The translations under genes and the position numbers were made by a program. A stretch of DNA of 64,000 nucleotides, from NCBI GenBank assembly GCA_031553225.1, contig JAVBLU010000020.1, forward strand, positions 1 through 64,000, read 5' to 3'. Positions 45,161 to 54,516 of the stretch are shown here, in pieces; the first letter of the stretch is position 1, and the number at the start of each line of letters is the position of its first letter. The notes beneath the pieces were generated by a model that did no database searches, was not told where the DNA came from, and saw only the letters and a list, made by a program, of their open reading frames with translations. Source of the DNA: JAVBLU01 sp031553225 (GTDB lineage Bacteria; Bacillota; Clostridia; Christensenellales; UBA1750).

Positions 45161-45209
45161 AGCACACGAAAAACCCGGCGGCTGCGTGCCGCCGGGTTTT
45201 TCGTGTGCT
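45161..45209. terminator. strong bidirectional terminator
   Basis: A perfect 22-bp stem. The inner part is AAAAACCCGGCGGC against GCCGCCGGGTTTTT, the outer AGCACACG against CGTGTGCT, with loop TGCGT. Its A- and T-runs are placed for either strand. Confidence 0.93.
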
Positions 45210-45511
45210 TGGAAACGAAGCCGTCTTCCGGTTCTTTTCCAAGAGCCTCTTGACAAGCCGCACATCATACGGCGATAAAGCGTCGGCGCGTGCGGCGCAC
45301 TGCCGAGGCGGTGTTACCCGGGCGATCATCACAATGCCTCGCGGAGCGAGGCGCTGCTTCGCAGCCGCAGGCGACAGTTTTGCACAAATGCTGAGTTACG
45401 AGGTTATGACGCAGGTCGAACCGAAGACAAACTCGCGCAGAGGGGGTTGTCTTCGCTTCAGCGTGGAGGCCCGGCGGCAGATAAAGCCGCCGGGCCTCCA
45501 TGTTGCCCACG
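45210..45511. other. intergenic, no gene recognised
   Basis: Holds a hairpin at 45464-45500 and otherwise G+C-rich sequence without a supported gene. Confidence 0.6.
45464..45500 (-). terminator. hairpin after the sulfatase operon
   Basis: A perfect 15-bp stem, TGGAGGCCCGGCGGC against GCCGCCGGGCCTCCA, loop AGATAAA, 12 bases past the stop of the last sulfatase gene. Confidence 0.75.
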
Positions 45512-46900
45512 TTACGGTTGATATCCGTCGTTGCGTTCGGGGAAAACGGCGCATACGTCGTTTTGCCAGGCCTGCAGTCTGGCGAGGAGCCGGGCAGCGA
45601 TGTCCGGGCGGGCCTGTGCGAGATCGCAGGTTTCGGAAATATCTTCTCTCAGGTTGTACAGCTCAATGTGGCCGTCCTCAAAAAACTGAATGAGCTTATA
45701 GTCGCCCTCGCGTACGGAGCAGCCGGGCGTGCCGCCCTGGTTGCCGTAGTGCGGATAGTGCCAGAACAGCGGGCCGCGGGCGAAGGGTTCCTCCCTGAGA
45801 AGCGGCAGGATGGACACGCCGTCCATATGCTGCTGCGGCCGCAGGGATAAACCGCACAGCTGCAGGAGCGTCGGGTAAAAATCCGGGGTGGTCGTGGGTT
45901 CCTCGCACACGCTGCCCGGCCGCGTGGCGCCCGGCGCGCGAAAGATGAGCGGCTCGCGCACGCCGCCGTCGTACATCCAGCCCTTGCCCTCAGCAAGCGG
46001 TGCGTTCGTGGTAGGGGAGCCCTCGGCCGTAGAGAGGCCGCCGTTGTCCGAAGTGAAGACGATGACCGTGTCCTCGTACACGCCCTTTTCCTTCAACGCC
46101 GCCACAACGCGCCCCACGCTTTCGTCCACGCTGCGGATCATGGCGGCATACGCCGCGTCCGACTGGATGACGCGCCGGGTGACGCGTTGCGTTTTTTTAT
46201 GCTCGCAGGGGAAGACCTCGCCCTGGATCAAGGGGTTGACCTTGTCGCGCAGCAGGCGGCGCGCTTTGTCCTCAAAGTAGGGAACGTACTCCTTTTTGGC
46301 CTGGATGGGCGTATGCACGGCATAGTGCGCGAAGTACATGAAGAAAGGCGTGCCGTCGCTCTCGCTGATGAGCTTGACGGCCTCGTCCGTCAGGCGGTCG
46401 GTAAGGTACGTGCCGTCCGTGCTTTCGCTCAGCGTGGGGATCTTCCAGGGCGCGTAGTAGCCGTGCCACGGCATGCCCATGTGGCAGCCGCCAAAGTTTA
46501 CGTCAAAGCCGTGCTGAAGCGGCCAGTGCCTCTCATCGCCACCCAGGTGCCACTTGCCCACGTGCCAGGTGCGGTAACCCGCCGCCTTAAAGGCCTGGGC
46601 GATGGTGAGGTCGTCGTAGGACAACTCCTTTTTGTACGGGGCGTCGATCACCCGGCCGCGCGTGTGCCCGGCGGGCTTGCTGTTATCAATCCAGTCCGTT
46701 ATGCCCAGGCGCGCGGGGTATTTGCCCGTCATCACCGAGGCGCGCGTGGGCGAGCACACTGGGCAGGACGCATAAGCGTTTGTAAATGTCATGCTCTCCC
46801 GCGCGAGGCGGTCGATGTTGGGGGTCTCGTAAAAGTCGCTGCCGTAGCAGGACAGGTCGCGCCAGCCCATGTCGTCCATCAAAATGAAGACTACGTTCAC
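45512..46900 (-). CDS. sulfatase, formylglycine type (second in operon)
   Basis: A 462-residue type I sulfatase. Metal ligands Asp9 and Asp10 (ILMDDMGW) and the maturation motif CSPTR (Cys49) are intact; Cys49 would be oxidised to formylglycine. Downstream are GKWHLGGDERHWPLQHGFD, FTSDNGGLSTAEGSPTTNAP and a C-terminal FEDGHIELYNLREDISETCDLA. No signal peptide is visible, so it is probably intracellular and acts on imported sulfated sugars. The Cys motif is compatible with anaerobic radical-SAM maturation; no maturase gene is in the window. The start is a GTG at 46900 with GAGGTGG upstream. It lies 33 bases after the first sulfatase gene. Confidence 0.93.
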   Translation of the reverse strand: MNVVFILMDDMGWRDLSCYGSDFYETPNIDRLARESMTFTNAYASCPVCSPTRASVMTGKYPARLGITDWIDNSKPAGHTRGRVIDAPYKKELSYDDLTIAQAFKAAGYRTWHVGKWHLGGDERHWPLQHGFDVNFGGCHMGMPWHGYYAPWKIPTLSESTDGTYLTDRLTDEAVKLISESDGTPFFMYFAHYAVHTPIQAKKEYVPYFEDKARRLLRDKVNPLIQGEVFPCEHKKTQRVTRRVIQSDAAYAAMIRSVDESVGRVVAALKEKGVYEDTVIVFTSDNGGLSTAEGSPTTNAPLAEGKGWMYDGGVREPLIFRAPGATRPGSVCEEPTTTPDFYPTLLQLCGLSLRPQQHMDGVSILPLLREEPFARGPLFWHYPHYGNQGGTPGCSVREGDYKLIQFFEDGHIELYNLREDISETCDLAQARPDIAARLLARLQAWQNDVCAVFPERNDGYQP

Positions 46901-46933
46901 TTGGGGCCACCTCGTGTTCCTTGTCGTATGACG

Positions 46934-48475
46934 CTATGCCTGTATGGGAGGGTCGGGTTTATTCGTGCGGCTGATGGGGCCTTGGATGTAAGGCTCGCGG
47001 CCATGCGCCGCGCCGCCTGCGGGGCCGATTTGCCCGTCGCCCGTGACGGCCTCGCTCCGGCCGTCCTTCGCGGGGTCGGCGTAGCGCAGGAACCACTCCT
47101 CCAGGGCCGCGCGCAACCGCTCTTGCGTGGCCCGGTACCTTGGATCGCCCGTCAGATTGATCTCTTCGCACGGGTCGGCCTCCATATCATACAGCTCGTG
47201 CGGGCCGTACGGATAGCGGTGCACGTACTTCCAGCGCTCCGAGCGGATCATGCGCACCGGGCCGTACTCGTCGCACAGCACCACCTGCTGGGCGGACTGC
47301 TCCCCTCCGCCCAGCAGGTGCCGGGCGAAGCTGATCCCCGGAAGCCCCTGGGGCGGTATGGTTTCGCTGTCCAGCGCCTCCATTAGGGTGGGATACAGGT
47401 CGTAGTGGGAGAGCATGGCGCGGCTTACGCGGCCTGCGGGCACGCGCCCCGGCCAGCGCATGATGGCGGGCACGAGCACGGCCTCCTCATACATGTTCTG
47501 CGGAAAGGTGCCGTTGCCCTTGCCGTAGATGCCGTGGTGCCCCATGCTCATGCCGTTGTCGCCCGTAAAGACCACAAGCGTATCCTTCGCAAGGCCCAGC
47601 TCGTCCAGCCGAGCGAGGATCCGGCCGACGTTTCGGTCCATGGCCGATATAGCCGCAAAATAGCCGTGCAGCGCCGTTTTGCGAAAGGAGGCAAGCTCCT
47701 CGGGCGTGCGTAACTTTTTTTTATAGATGGAGTGCGGGTGCAAAGGCGGGTTGGGTGTGGAGGCGAAGGCGCAGTCGTCGTACATGGCCCACTCGTCCGG
47801 CGGGTGCTGTTCCCTCTCCCACGGGCTGTGCGGCGCGGTGAAATGCACGCACAGACAGAACGGGCGTCCCTCGTCGCGCTCCGCAAGGAAAGCCAGGGCG
47901 TCGTCGGCGATGTGGTCGGTGATGTACACGCCGTCCAGCGCATCGAAGCCATCGTCGGTGAGAACCGTGGCGTGGTAATAGTCGTCTCCGCCCATGGCGA
48001 TGGTGCGCCACCACGTGAAGCCCGCCTGCGGACGGCCAGAGTCGCCCAGGTGCCATTTTCCGGCGAGCGCGCACTGGTACCCCTCCTCCGCCAGATCCTG
48101 CGTGAAGGTGCGCCGGCCCGTTAGGAAGCGCTGCGCCCTGTCGGTTGCGAGCTTTGCACCGCGCGCCCATGAGAGTTGCGGATCGGGGGGATTGGCCGTC
48201 AGACGCGCGGCGTGGCGCGGGGCGAGCTGCTGGCTGTCGATGTATCCGGCGGCCAGCCAGTCATGCACGCCGTGCTGCGAGGGGATGCTGCCCGTCAGGA
48301 TGGACGCCCGCGCGGGTGAACACACCGGCGATACGCAATAAAACCGCTGAAAGCGCGTACCTTCCCGCGCCAAACGGTTGAGCGAGGGCGTGCTCAGCTC
48401 GGCGTTGCCCGCGCACTCCATCGCCCAGGCGCCTTGGTCGTCCGTCAGGATGAAGAGCAGATTGGGGCGGGACAC
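46934..48475 (-). CDS. sulfatase, formylglycine type (first in operon)
   Basis: A 513-residue type I sulfatase, about 50 residues longer than its neighbour. ILTDDQGAWAMECAG carries the metal Asp pair (12, 13). The maturation motif is CSPARAS (Cys52). GKWHLGDSGRPQAGFTWW, CVHFTAPHSPWERE, TGDNGMSMGHHGIYGKGNGT and HELYDMEADPCEEINLTGD complete the fold. The GKGNGTFPQNMYEE stretch is typical of sulfatases acting on sulfated polysaccharide units. No signal peptide was seen. The start is a GTG at 48475, eight bases after GGAGG; the frame stays open upstream. It is separated from the lipoprotein gene by a hairpin. Confidence 0.93.
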   Translation of the reverse strand: MSRPNLLFILTDDQGAWAMECAGNAELSTPSLNRLAREGTRFQRFYCVSPVCSPARASILTGSIPSQHGVHDWLAAGYIDSQQLAPRHAARLTANPPDPQLSWARGAKLATDRAQRFLTGRRTFTQDLAEEGYQCALAGKWHLGDSGRPQAGFTWWRTIAMGGDDYYHATVLTDDGFDALDGVYITDHIADDALAFLAERDEGRPFCLCVHFTAPHSPWEREQHPPDEWAMYDDCAFASTPNPPLHPHSIYKKKLRTPEELASFRKTALHGYFAAISAMDRNVGRILARLDELGLAKDTLVVFTGDNGMSMGHHGIYGKGNGTFPQNMYEEAVLVPAIMRWPGRVPAGRVSRAMLSHYDLYPTLMEALDSETIPPQGLPGISFARHLLGGGEQSAQQVVLCDEYGPVRMIRSERWKYVHRYPYGPHELYDMEADPCEEINLTGDPRYRATQERLRAALEEWFLRYADPAKDGRSEAVTGDGQIGPAGGAAHGREPYIQGPISRTNKPDPPIQA

Positions 48476-48564
48476 GTCTGTCACCTCCAAATCGGAACTG
48501 CGCTGATAAGGGGATATGCGCGGCGCCCGTTCGGCGGCCTGGTGCGAACAAGGCCTGCACAGCG

Positions 48565-48590
48565 CAGGGACGCCCAAACGGGCGTCCCTG
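48565..48590 (-). terminator. hairpin between lipoprotein and sulfatase genes
   Basis: A perfect 11-bp stem, CAGGGACGCCC against GGGCGTCCCTG, loop AAAC, 16 bases past the lipoprotein stop. It has no T-run, so it may only reduce or protect the upstream mRNA. Confidence 0.6.
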
Positions 48591-48605
48591 CCGTGCGCCG
48601 CGCGA

Positions 48606-50132
48606 TTACTTGCGCAGGGTTTCCACCTCGGCGAGGACCTTATCGCCGCCCTGGGCGCGCCACTTTTGTGAAAGCTCGGCGATGCCCTTGTCGATGTCGG
48701 TCTTGCCGGTGAGCATGTCAATGAAGTACTGGTTGTACAAATCCGTCAGGATGGAACCGCTCTCCACCTGCGCGGCGGGCGTTGCGGCGATCAGGTTGGG
48801 CTTCATGCCGCGGGTAGCCACATCGACCGACTCGATGGCGCGCTCGCGGTTGGGCTCGGTTTCGGGCAGATAGTTCGACTCCAGAGGCCAGTAAAATGAG
48901 CCCCAGGCAAGCGGGTGCGCCCAGCCGTTGTCCGCGAAGGAATCCTTCTGGCGCTCCGGCTCGTTGTATACGATCTTACCGTTCTCCACGGTGTAGTGAA
49001 TGCCCTGGATGCCTTTGCGCACCAGGTCGTGTCCCTCGTCCGAGAGCATGAAGTTGATAAACGCAGCCGCCTGCGCCGGGGCCTTGGACTTGTTTGTGAC
49101 GGAGGTATACATGCCGCCCTTGCCCTGAGAGGAGGAGCCGAACGTGCCGGAGGGCCCTTTGGGGGCGTCGGCGTAGAGCAGCTCGGAGGCGGGGTTCACC
49201 TTTTGCATGGCGGACACGTGGCGGTTCAAGTTGCGGAACAGGGCAATCTGAGCCGCGCCCACACGGCCGGTCTGCAGCTTTTCCTCGAAGGTCTTCGTAT
49301 CGTTGAGCATAAACTCGGGGTCGATGTAGCCGTCTTTCCACAGCTGGGCCAGGAATTGCATGCCCGGCTTGAAGCTCTCGTGCTCGTGCAGGGGGATCAC
49401 CTTATTGTTGGCATCCAGCTCGTAGTCGCCGGTACGGCGGCCGAAGGCGTAAAAAATGAAGGCGAAGTTCCCCACGGGCTTGGTGGCCGACCAGCCGATC
49501 GTATCGGCCTTGCCGTTGCCATCCGGGTCGTCCTTGGTGAAGGCGGCCAGCGCTTTGGCGAAGTCATCCGTAGTGACGGGCGTAGGCAAACCCACCTTCT
49601 TCAGCCAGTCGCCGCGGTACACCACGCACGAGTTGGACTTGCTGTACTGATTGATGAAGGGATAGCCCATGTAATTCCCCTTGTCGTCCTTGGACCAGTC
49701 CAGCGGTCCGGTCAGCGCCGACTTCAGGGCAGGATTCTGGTCCAGATAGGGATTGAGGGGTACGAGCAGCCCGTCCTTGATCCAGGATACGGTGGCGGTG
49801 GCATTGAAGCCGCCCGTCACGATGTCGGGCAGGTCGCCGGAGGCCATGGCCACGTTGATCTTGGTCAGGTCGCCTTCCGGCACGGTTTCCACCGTCAGCT
49901 TGATGTTGAGAATCTCGTTGATCTTCTGTACGATCCGGTCGTCCATGTTCAGGGGCTTGGCGGCCGTGTCGCCCGGGGTAATCCAGCGGATGGGCGCGGG
50001 TGCGGGCTTTGCAGGCGCGGTCGCCGCAGCGCCGGACGTGCCTGCGCCGGGCGATGCGCCGCCTGCGCAGGCGGTGAGGACCAGTGCGAGCGCAATGAGG
50101 ATTGCCATGGCGGTCAGCGAGCGTCGTTTCAT
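48606..50132 (-). CDS. ABC importer solute-binding lipoprotein, locus 2
   Basis: A 508-residue extracellular binding protein. The signal peptide ends with the lipobox LVLTAC (lipidated Cys22), followed by a Gly/Ala/Pro-rich tether. The body includes VAMASGDLPDIVTGGFNATA, FTKDDPDGNGKADTIGWSAT (a calcium-type loop) and EGHDLVRKGIQGIHYTVENG. Length and features fit the LplA-type family of carbohydrate-binding proteins. It follows its two permeases by 39 bases on the same strand and precedes the two sulfatase genes, so a sulfated oligosaccharide is the likely cargo. The start is the ATG at 50132, with GGAGG upstream. Confidence 0.92.
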   Translation of the reverse strand: MKRRSLTAMAILIALALVLTACAGGASPGAGTSGAAATAPAKPAPAPIRWITPGDTAAKPLNMDDRIVQKINEILNIKLTVETVPEGDLTKINVAMASGDLPDIVTGGFNATATVSWIKDGLLVPLNPYLDQNPALKSALTGPLDWSKDDKGNYMGYPFINQYSKSNSCVVYRGDWLKKVGLPTPVTTDDFAKALAAFTKDDPDGNGKADTIGWSATKPVGNFAFIFYAFGRRTGDYELDANNKVIPLHEHESFKPGMQFLAQLWKDGYIDPEFMLNDTKTFEEKLQTGRVGAAQIALFRNLNRHVSAMQKVNPASELLYADAPKGPSGTFGSSSQGKGGMYTSVTNKSKAPAQAAAFINFMLSDEGHDLVRKGIQGIHYTVENGKIVYNEPERQKDSFADNGWAHPLAWGSFYWPLESNYLPETEPNRERAIESVDVATRGMKPNLIAATPAAQVESGSILTDLYNQYFIDMLTGKTDIDKGIAELSQKWRAQGGDKVLAEVETLRK

Positions 50133-50171
50133 GGTGCGCCTCCTTCTATGTGCTTCCGGTATGGCCCGGGA

Positions 50172-51053
50172 TTACCCCTTAACGGCGCCGATCATGACGC
50201 CCTTGACGAAATGCTTTTGAAAGAAGGGGTAGGCGAGGGTGATGGGGATGACGGCCATCATTACGGCGGCCATCTTCATGGGCTGGCCAAGCAGGAACAG
50301 GCTGTCGGAACCGGACATGTACGTGGCCTCCGATTCAAACAGCATGGAGCGCAAAAACAGCTGAAGCGGCCAGCGCGCGCGCCGGGTGATGTACATAACC
50401 GCCGCAAAGAACTCGTTCCAGTAGCCCACGGCGTAGAAGAGGGCGATGGTCATCAGCCCTGCCTTGGAGATGGGCAACACGATGCGGAAGAGCACGCCCA
50501 TCTCGGTACAGCCGTCCATCAGCGCCGATTCGGACAGGGAAGGCGGCAGCGCCATAAAAAAGTTACGCAGAATGATGAGGTTGTAGGTGGAGATGGCGCC
50601 GGGCAGAATGAGCGCCCAAAGCGTGTTCATGATGCCAAGCGTTCGCACAACGATGTACATGGGGATCATGCCGCCGGAGAACATCATGGTGACTACCACC
50701 AGGAACATGAGAGCGCGCCGGCCGGGCAGGTTCATCTGTGCCAGGGCGTATGCGGCCATGGCCGTGCTGGCGAGGGAAATGAGCGTACCGCCAACGGTAA
50801 CCACAAGGGTGTTGCCGTAGCTGGACCAAAGCTCCGGAAGCTTTACGATATAGCTGTAGGCGTGCAGGGAGAGCGGCGCGGGCCACAGGTGCATGGTGGA
50901 GCCAAGATACCCCTCAAGCGTTGAGAAGGACACGATGAACGCATCCCAGAACGGATAGAGCGTGATGAGGCCGAGCAGCACGAGCAGTGCAGCGTTGAAG
51001 CCGTCGAAGAGCCGCTCGCCGAGGCCTGGCCGGATCGCCCCTTTACCCGCCAT
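50172..51053 (-). CDS. ABC sugar importer permease, LplC/YtcP type, locus 2
   Basis: A 293-residue MalG-type permease with six helices (first at ALLVLLGLITLYPFWDAFIV). The EAA loop is ESALMDGCTEMGVLFRIVLP, and the terminus VKGVMIGAVKG is typical of the branch. The ATG shares its A with the stop codon of the preceding permease (TGATG), so the pair is translationally coupled. It forms the channel with the LplB-type partner. No ATPase gene is in the operon. Confidence 0.92.
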   Translation of the reverse strand: MAGKGAIRPGLGERLFDGFNAALLVLLGLITLYPFWDAFIVSFSTLEGYLGSTMHLWPAPLSLHAYSYIVKLPELWSSYGNTLVVTVGGTLISLASTAMAAYALAQMNLPGRRALMFLVVVTMMFSGGMIPMYIVVRTLGIMNTLWALILPGAISTYNLIILRNFFMALPPSLSESALMDGCTEMGVLFRIVLPISKAGLMTIALFYAVGYWNEFFAAVMYITRRARWPLQLFLRSMLFESEATYMSGSDSLFLLGQPMKMAAVMMAVIPITLAYPFFQKHFVKGVMIGAVKG

Positions 51054-51994
51054 CAGTACACCCCCTCTTCGCCCATCATACGGGCAAGCTGGTTGGCCCC
51101 CGCAAGCAGCGCAAAGTTGATGGCCGATTTGAACAGCCCAACGGCCGAGGCCATGGCGAAGCGCCCCTCCATCAGGCCAATGCGATAGACGTATGTGTCG
51201 ATGATGTCCGCCACGCTGTACACCGCCACGTTGTACAGAACGAAGATTTGCTCAAAGCCCGCCTGCATGATGCCGCCCATGCGCAGGATGAGCACCACGG
51301 CAATGGTGGAGGCGATGCCTGGGAGCGTGATGTGGAGCACTTGGCGAAAACGGCCCGCTCCGTCCACGCGTGCGGCTTCATACAGCTGCGGATCTACGCC
51401 GGAGAGCGCCGCCATGTAGATGATAGTGGACCAGCCGTATTCCTTCCAGATCATGGACACGACCATGGTGCCCACAAAATAGCGCGGATCGGTGAGGAAG
51501 GCGATCTTCTTTCCGCCCAGCGCAGCGACGAGCATGTTCACCACGCCGCCCTCCATGGACAGAAGGTTGACGAGCAGCCCGCCCATGATGACCCAGGAGA
51601 TGAAGTGGGGCAGATAGATGACCGTTTGCACCGAGCGCTTGATGGTGACGTTCTTCATCTCGTGCAGCAGCAGAGACACGATGATGGGCGTTGGGAAGCC
51701 AAAGAGCAGGCGCGTAAAGCTGATGCGCACCGTGTTCCAGAAGGCCTGTTGAAACTGCATCAGCCCGAACAGCCGCCGGAAGTTCTCAAGGCCCGCCCAG
51801 TCGCTGCGCAGTATGCCGCGGCTGGCATTGAAGGTTTTGAAAGCAATGGTCGCGCCGAACATCGGAATGTAATGAAAGGTGATGTAGTACACCGCCGCGG
51901 GCAGCAGCATCAGGTAGACAAAACGGTAGCGGTACAGCAGGCGGCACAGGTCGCGCCTGGGCGCCAAAGCTGCGCTCTTGTGCGCGTGGGTCAC
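51053..51994 (-). CDS. ABC sugar importer permease, LplB/UgpA type, locus 2
   Basis: A 313-residue MalF-type permease. The first helix is YLMLLPAAVYYITFHY; IPMFGATIAFKTFNASRGIL is characteristic of the LplB branch. The EAA loop is EAARVDGAGRFRQVLHITLP. The start is a GTG at 51994, seven bases after AAGGGGG. The frame remains open to 52039 without another binding site. It is the first gene of the locus 2 operon: permease, permease, lipoprotein, sulfatase, sulfatase. Confidence 0.92.
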   Translation of the reverse strand: MTHAHKSAALAPRRDLCRLLYRYRFVYLMLLPAAVYYITFHYIPMFGATIAFKTFNASRGILRSDWAGLENFRRLFGLMQFQQAFWNTVRISFTRLLFGFPTPIIVSLLLHEMKNVTIKRSVQTVIYLPHFISWVIMGGLLVNLLSMEGGVVNMLVAALGGKKIAFLTDPRYFVGTMVVSMIWKEYGWSTIIYMAALSGVDPQLYEAARVDGAGRFRQVLHITLPGIASTIAVVLILRMGGIMQAGFEQIFVLYNVAVYSVADIIDTYVYRIGLMEGRFAMASAVGLFKSAINFALLAGANQLARMMGEEGVY

Positions 51995-52099
51995 ATGATT
52001 TCCCCCTTTCACTTCGCCAAGCGGGACAGCGGACCGCATAATGGGGGCGGAATGAGTTGAGCGGTTATGCGCGCCTTTTTATAGCAGTTTCATACAAAT

Positions 52100-52129
52100 A
52101 CTATACGGTGCTTCTGAAAAACCTGTAAA
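52100..52129 (-). promoter_or_regulatory. promoter of the sulfatase/importer operon
   Basis: On the minus strand: TTTACA at 52129-52124, 18 bases, TATAGT at 52105-52100. About 105 bases of leader precede the first permease. Confidence 0.7.
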
Positions 52130-52210
52130 GAGCCAAACACGCATGAGTTCGCTTATAACGAGGTGAATAAACGGTGCGCATAATCCGCGCGTAAAGCAGG
52201 TAAATGGATA

Positions 52211-52239
52211 TTGACAATTATAACGCTGCATGATATATT
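52211..52239 (+). promoter_or_regulatory. promoter of the locus 2 AraC gene
   Basis: TTGACA at 52211-52216, 17 bases, TATATT at 52234-52239. It is divergent from the importer promoter; the 80 bases between the two -35 boxes are the natural place for the regulator to bind. Confidence 0.8.
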
Positions 52240-52272
52240 TATCAAATATATAAACACGCGTGGTGAGCTCAC

Positions 52273-54441
52273 ATGCTTTTCCTGCGCGGTACGATCCGCT
52301 CGCGGCACTTCCTGGTGGCTTTTGCCAGCCTGGCGGTGTTGCTTTGCTGTTCTTTTGGGTACGTGACGCTCAAAGGGCTTCCCGCGCTTCACGAGAGCAT
52401 CATGGAGGAGGTGCGCGCCGAGCTGCGCGTGGCCAAAGAAAGCACCCAGCAGCTGGTGCTGACGCTGTCCGGTATGGAGACGAGCATGGTCACGCTTAGC
52501 CAGGTTAACCGCGTGATGCAGCAGCCGCAATTCGACCATGCGAACATGAGCGACCTGATCGAGCTGAGCCGCCTTCTGTACATGCTTAACTACGGAAGCT
52601 ACATCGCAGAAGTGCAGATCTACTTTGGCGCGTCCAACCGTGTGTATTGCCACGACCACGGCCTGTTCGACGCGGCGGAGTTCTATCCGGAAGGGTTTGT
52701 GGAAGGCGTGCTCGCAAGCCCGGGGCAAACGATGTGGCTGGCGCACATGCCCGGCTATCGCGTGGGCGACGGCCCGGCGCTGGTGCGTAAGCTGCCCGCC
52801 TACCGGCAGGGTATGGACGGGTTTGTGGCCATCGCTTTAAAGCCGACCGCACTGCGCGCCTTGTTTCCTGCACAGGGACGTTACAAGTATCGCGCGGCGC
52901 TGTATGTGGAGGGCGCGCGGCTGTACCCCGGCGACGGCGGGTGGGCCCAGCAGACGCCTCCGCAAAGCAACACCCTCGCCATGGATGGCGACTTGCAGTA
53001 TGTGGTGCGCCTGGGCTCGGCCGACAAAGACGACCTGCTGGCGGTGGCGCTTTTGCCGCGCGCCACCGTGGTGCGGGCGCAAACGAGGTATGCACTGCAG
53101 ATGATCGCTTACCTGTGCGGCTCGCTTGTGTTGGCCTTTGCCGTGGCGCTGGGCTACAGCTATGCGATGCTGCGCCCGCTTGCCGATCTGGCGGGCCGTA
53201 TGCGGGGCAAGCGCATGCCCGCGCGAATGATGGGCCGCGATTACGAGCCGCTTTCCCTGGCCTTGGACGACCTGCTGGGACACACGAGCAAGATGGACGA
53301 GCTGATCGAGCAAAGCCGCCAGACTGTGCGCGAACGTCTGCTGCTGGACATCATCTGGGGGGTGCGCAGCCCTCAGCAGGAGGGATTTGCGAAGGTCTGC
53401 GCGGCCATCGGCATCGCCCCGCCCTGCGGGCTTTGCTGCGCATTTTTTCTGCAGCTGTACGCCATGGAGGATACCTCCGTCCCACACGATCAGATGGCCG
53501 TGTACGTGCGCCGTCACACCGAGCAGTCGCTTTCCGCCCTGTGCGTGGTACACGGCATTCTGTTTGAGCACGATAAACTGCTGTTCTTATGCCACAGCCT
53601 TCCGGGGAAGGACGCCGCGGCGCTGCTGCCCGCCCTGCGCGCCCTGCACGGACACGTGCAAAACGAACTGCACGTTTCACTGGCCATATCGGTGGGCACG
53701 ACGGGCGGCGTGGCGGATCTGCGCTCCTCGTATCTGCGCGCGCGCAACAATCTGCTGTACGCGTCCGCGCACGACGAGGAGAGCATCCTTTTCGCGCAGG
53801 AAGGGCAGGGGCTGCTGTCCGTGGATCACCGCCTCCGCCAGCAAATCGTGGATCTGGCGCTGGAACCGGGCGCGGAGGCGCGGTATTCGGCGGCCTGCGA
53901 GCTGCTGCGCGCGGCGGGTGGGGAAAGCATGCCAAGAAAGCTCGGATTCCTGCTGTCACTGGCGTATGTAAGTCTGTGGGAGCGCGATATCGACGTGAGC
54001 GTGGCGGAGCTGTCCGCGGCGCTGCAGCGCGTGGAACGCGTGCAGGGCATGGAAGATGCAGGCCGGCTGCTCTCCCAGGCGCTACATGCCGCAACCGCCG
54101 GGGCGTACGGCGAGAAGGATGTGCGTGAGCCGTACGTCGCCCGAGCCATCGCCTTCATGGACGCGCACTATGCGCAGGACATCTCCATCGAGCAGATCGC
54201 CGCAGCTGTGCACCTGAGCGCGGCCTACCTGAACCGCGTGTTTCGGCTGTCTACGGGCCACACGCTTTCCGAGCACCTCAACGCTCTGCGCATCGACAGG
54301 GCAAAAACGCTGCTGCGCGATACGCGCCTGCCGCTGCAGCGCGTGGCCACCGCGGTGGGCTACAACGACGTGCGCGCCTTTGGCCGCCACTTTCGAAAAC
54401 GCGAGGGCTCGTCGCCGGCCGACTTCCGTCGCGGCCGTTAA
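52273..54441 (+). CDS. membrane-anchored AraC-family regulator, locus 2
   Basis: A 722-residue one-component regulator of the same layout as the one in locus 1. One helix at residues 13-32 (FLVAFASLAVLLCCSFGYVT) and another at about 277-299 (MIAYLCGSLVLAFAVALGYSY) bracket a 240-residue extracellular sensor. Two AraC helix-turn-helix motifs lie at about 625-722: ISIEQIAAAVHLSAAYLNRV and LQRVATAVGYNDVRAFGRHF. It is divergent from the importer/sulfatase operon and probably activates it. The GGTGAG site before the ATG is weak, so regulator levels are likely low. Confidence 0.9.
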   Translation: MLFLRGTIRSRHFLVAFASLAVLLCCSFGYVTLKGLPALHESIMEEVRAELRVAKESTQQLVLTLSGMETSMVTLSQVNRVMQQPQFDHANMSDLIELSRLLYMLNYGSYIAEVQIYFGASNRVYCHDHGLFDAAEFYPEGFVEGVLASPGQTMWLAHMPGYRVGDGPALVRKLPAYRQGMDGFVAIALKPTALRALFPAQGRYKYRAALYVEGARLYPGDGGWAQQTPPQSNTLAMDGDLQYVVRLGSADKDDLLAVALLPRATVVRAQTRYALQMIAYLCGSLVLAFAVALGYSYAMLRPLADLAGRMRGKRMPARMMGRDYEPLSLALDDLLGHTSKMDELIEQSRQTVRERLLLDIIWGVRSPQQEGFAKVCAAIGIAPPCGLCCAFFLQLYAMEDTSVPHDQMAVYVRRHTEQSLSALCVVHGILFEHDKLLFLCHSLPGKDAAALLPALRALHGHVQNELHVSLAISVGTTGGVADLRSSYLRARNNLLYASAHDEESILFAQEGQGLLSVDHRLRQQIVDLALEPGAEARYSAACELLRAAGGESMPRKLGFLLSLAYVSLWERDIDVSVAELSAALQRVERVQGMEDAGRLLSQALHAATAGAYGEKDVREPYVARAIAFMDAHYAQDISIEQIAAAVHLSAAYLNRVFRLSTGHTLSEHLNALRIDRAKTLLRDTRLPLQRVATAVGYNDVRAFGRHFRKREGSSPADFRRGR

Positions 54442-54454
54442 ACACCCATGGCGG

Positions 54455-54483
54455 TTGACGAAAGGCGGCCGCCGTGCTACACT
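54455..54483 (+). promoter_or_regulatory. promoter of the ABC exporter operon
   Basis: TTGACG at 54455-54460, 17 bases, TACACT at 54478-54483. Transcription would begin near 54490, giving a 230-nt leader. Confidence 0.75.
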
Positions 54484-54516
54484 GAACACACAACAAATGG
54501 GAAAGGGCGTGTTTAC

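Noticed and set aside
45158..45511. A possible remnant of the missing glutaminase half of the CbiP-like protein
   Set aside because: A strong terminator begins three bases after the stop, and no frame beyond it resembles a glutaminase.
48915..50924. A 669-codon plus-strand frame antisense to the locus 2 lipoprotein and permease
   Set aside because: It crosses two well-supported genes on the other strand and has a repetitive Gly/His/Arg-rich composition typical of shadow frames.
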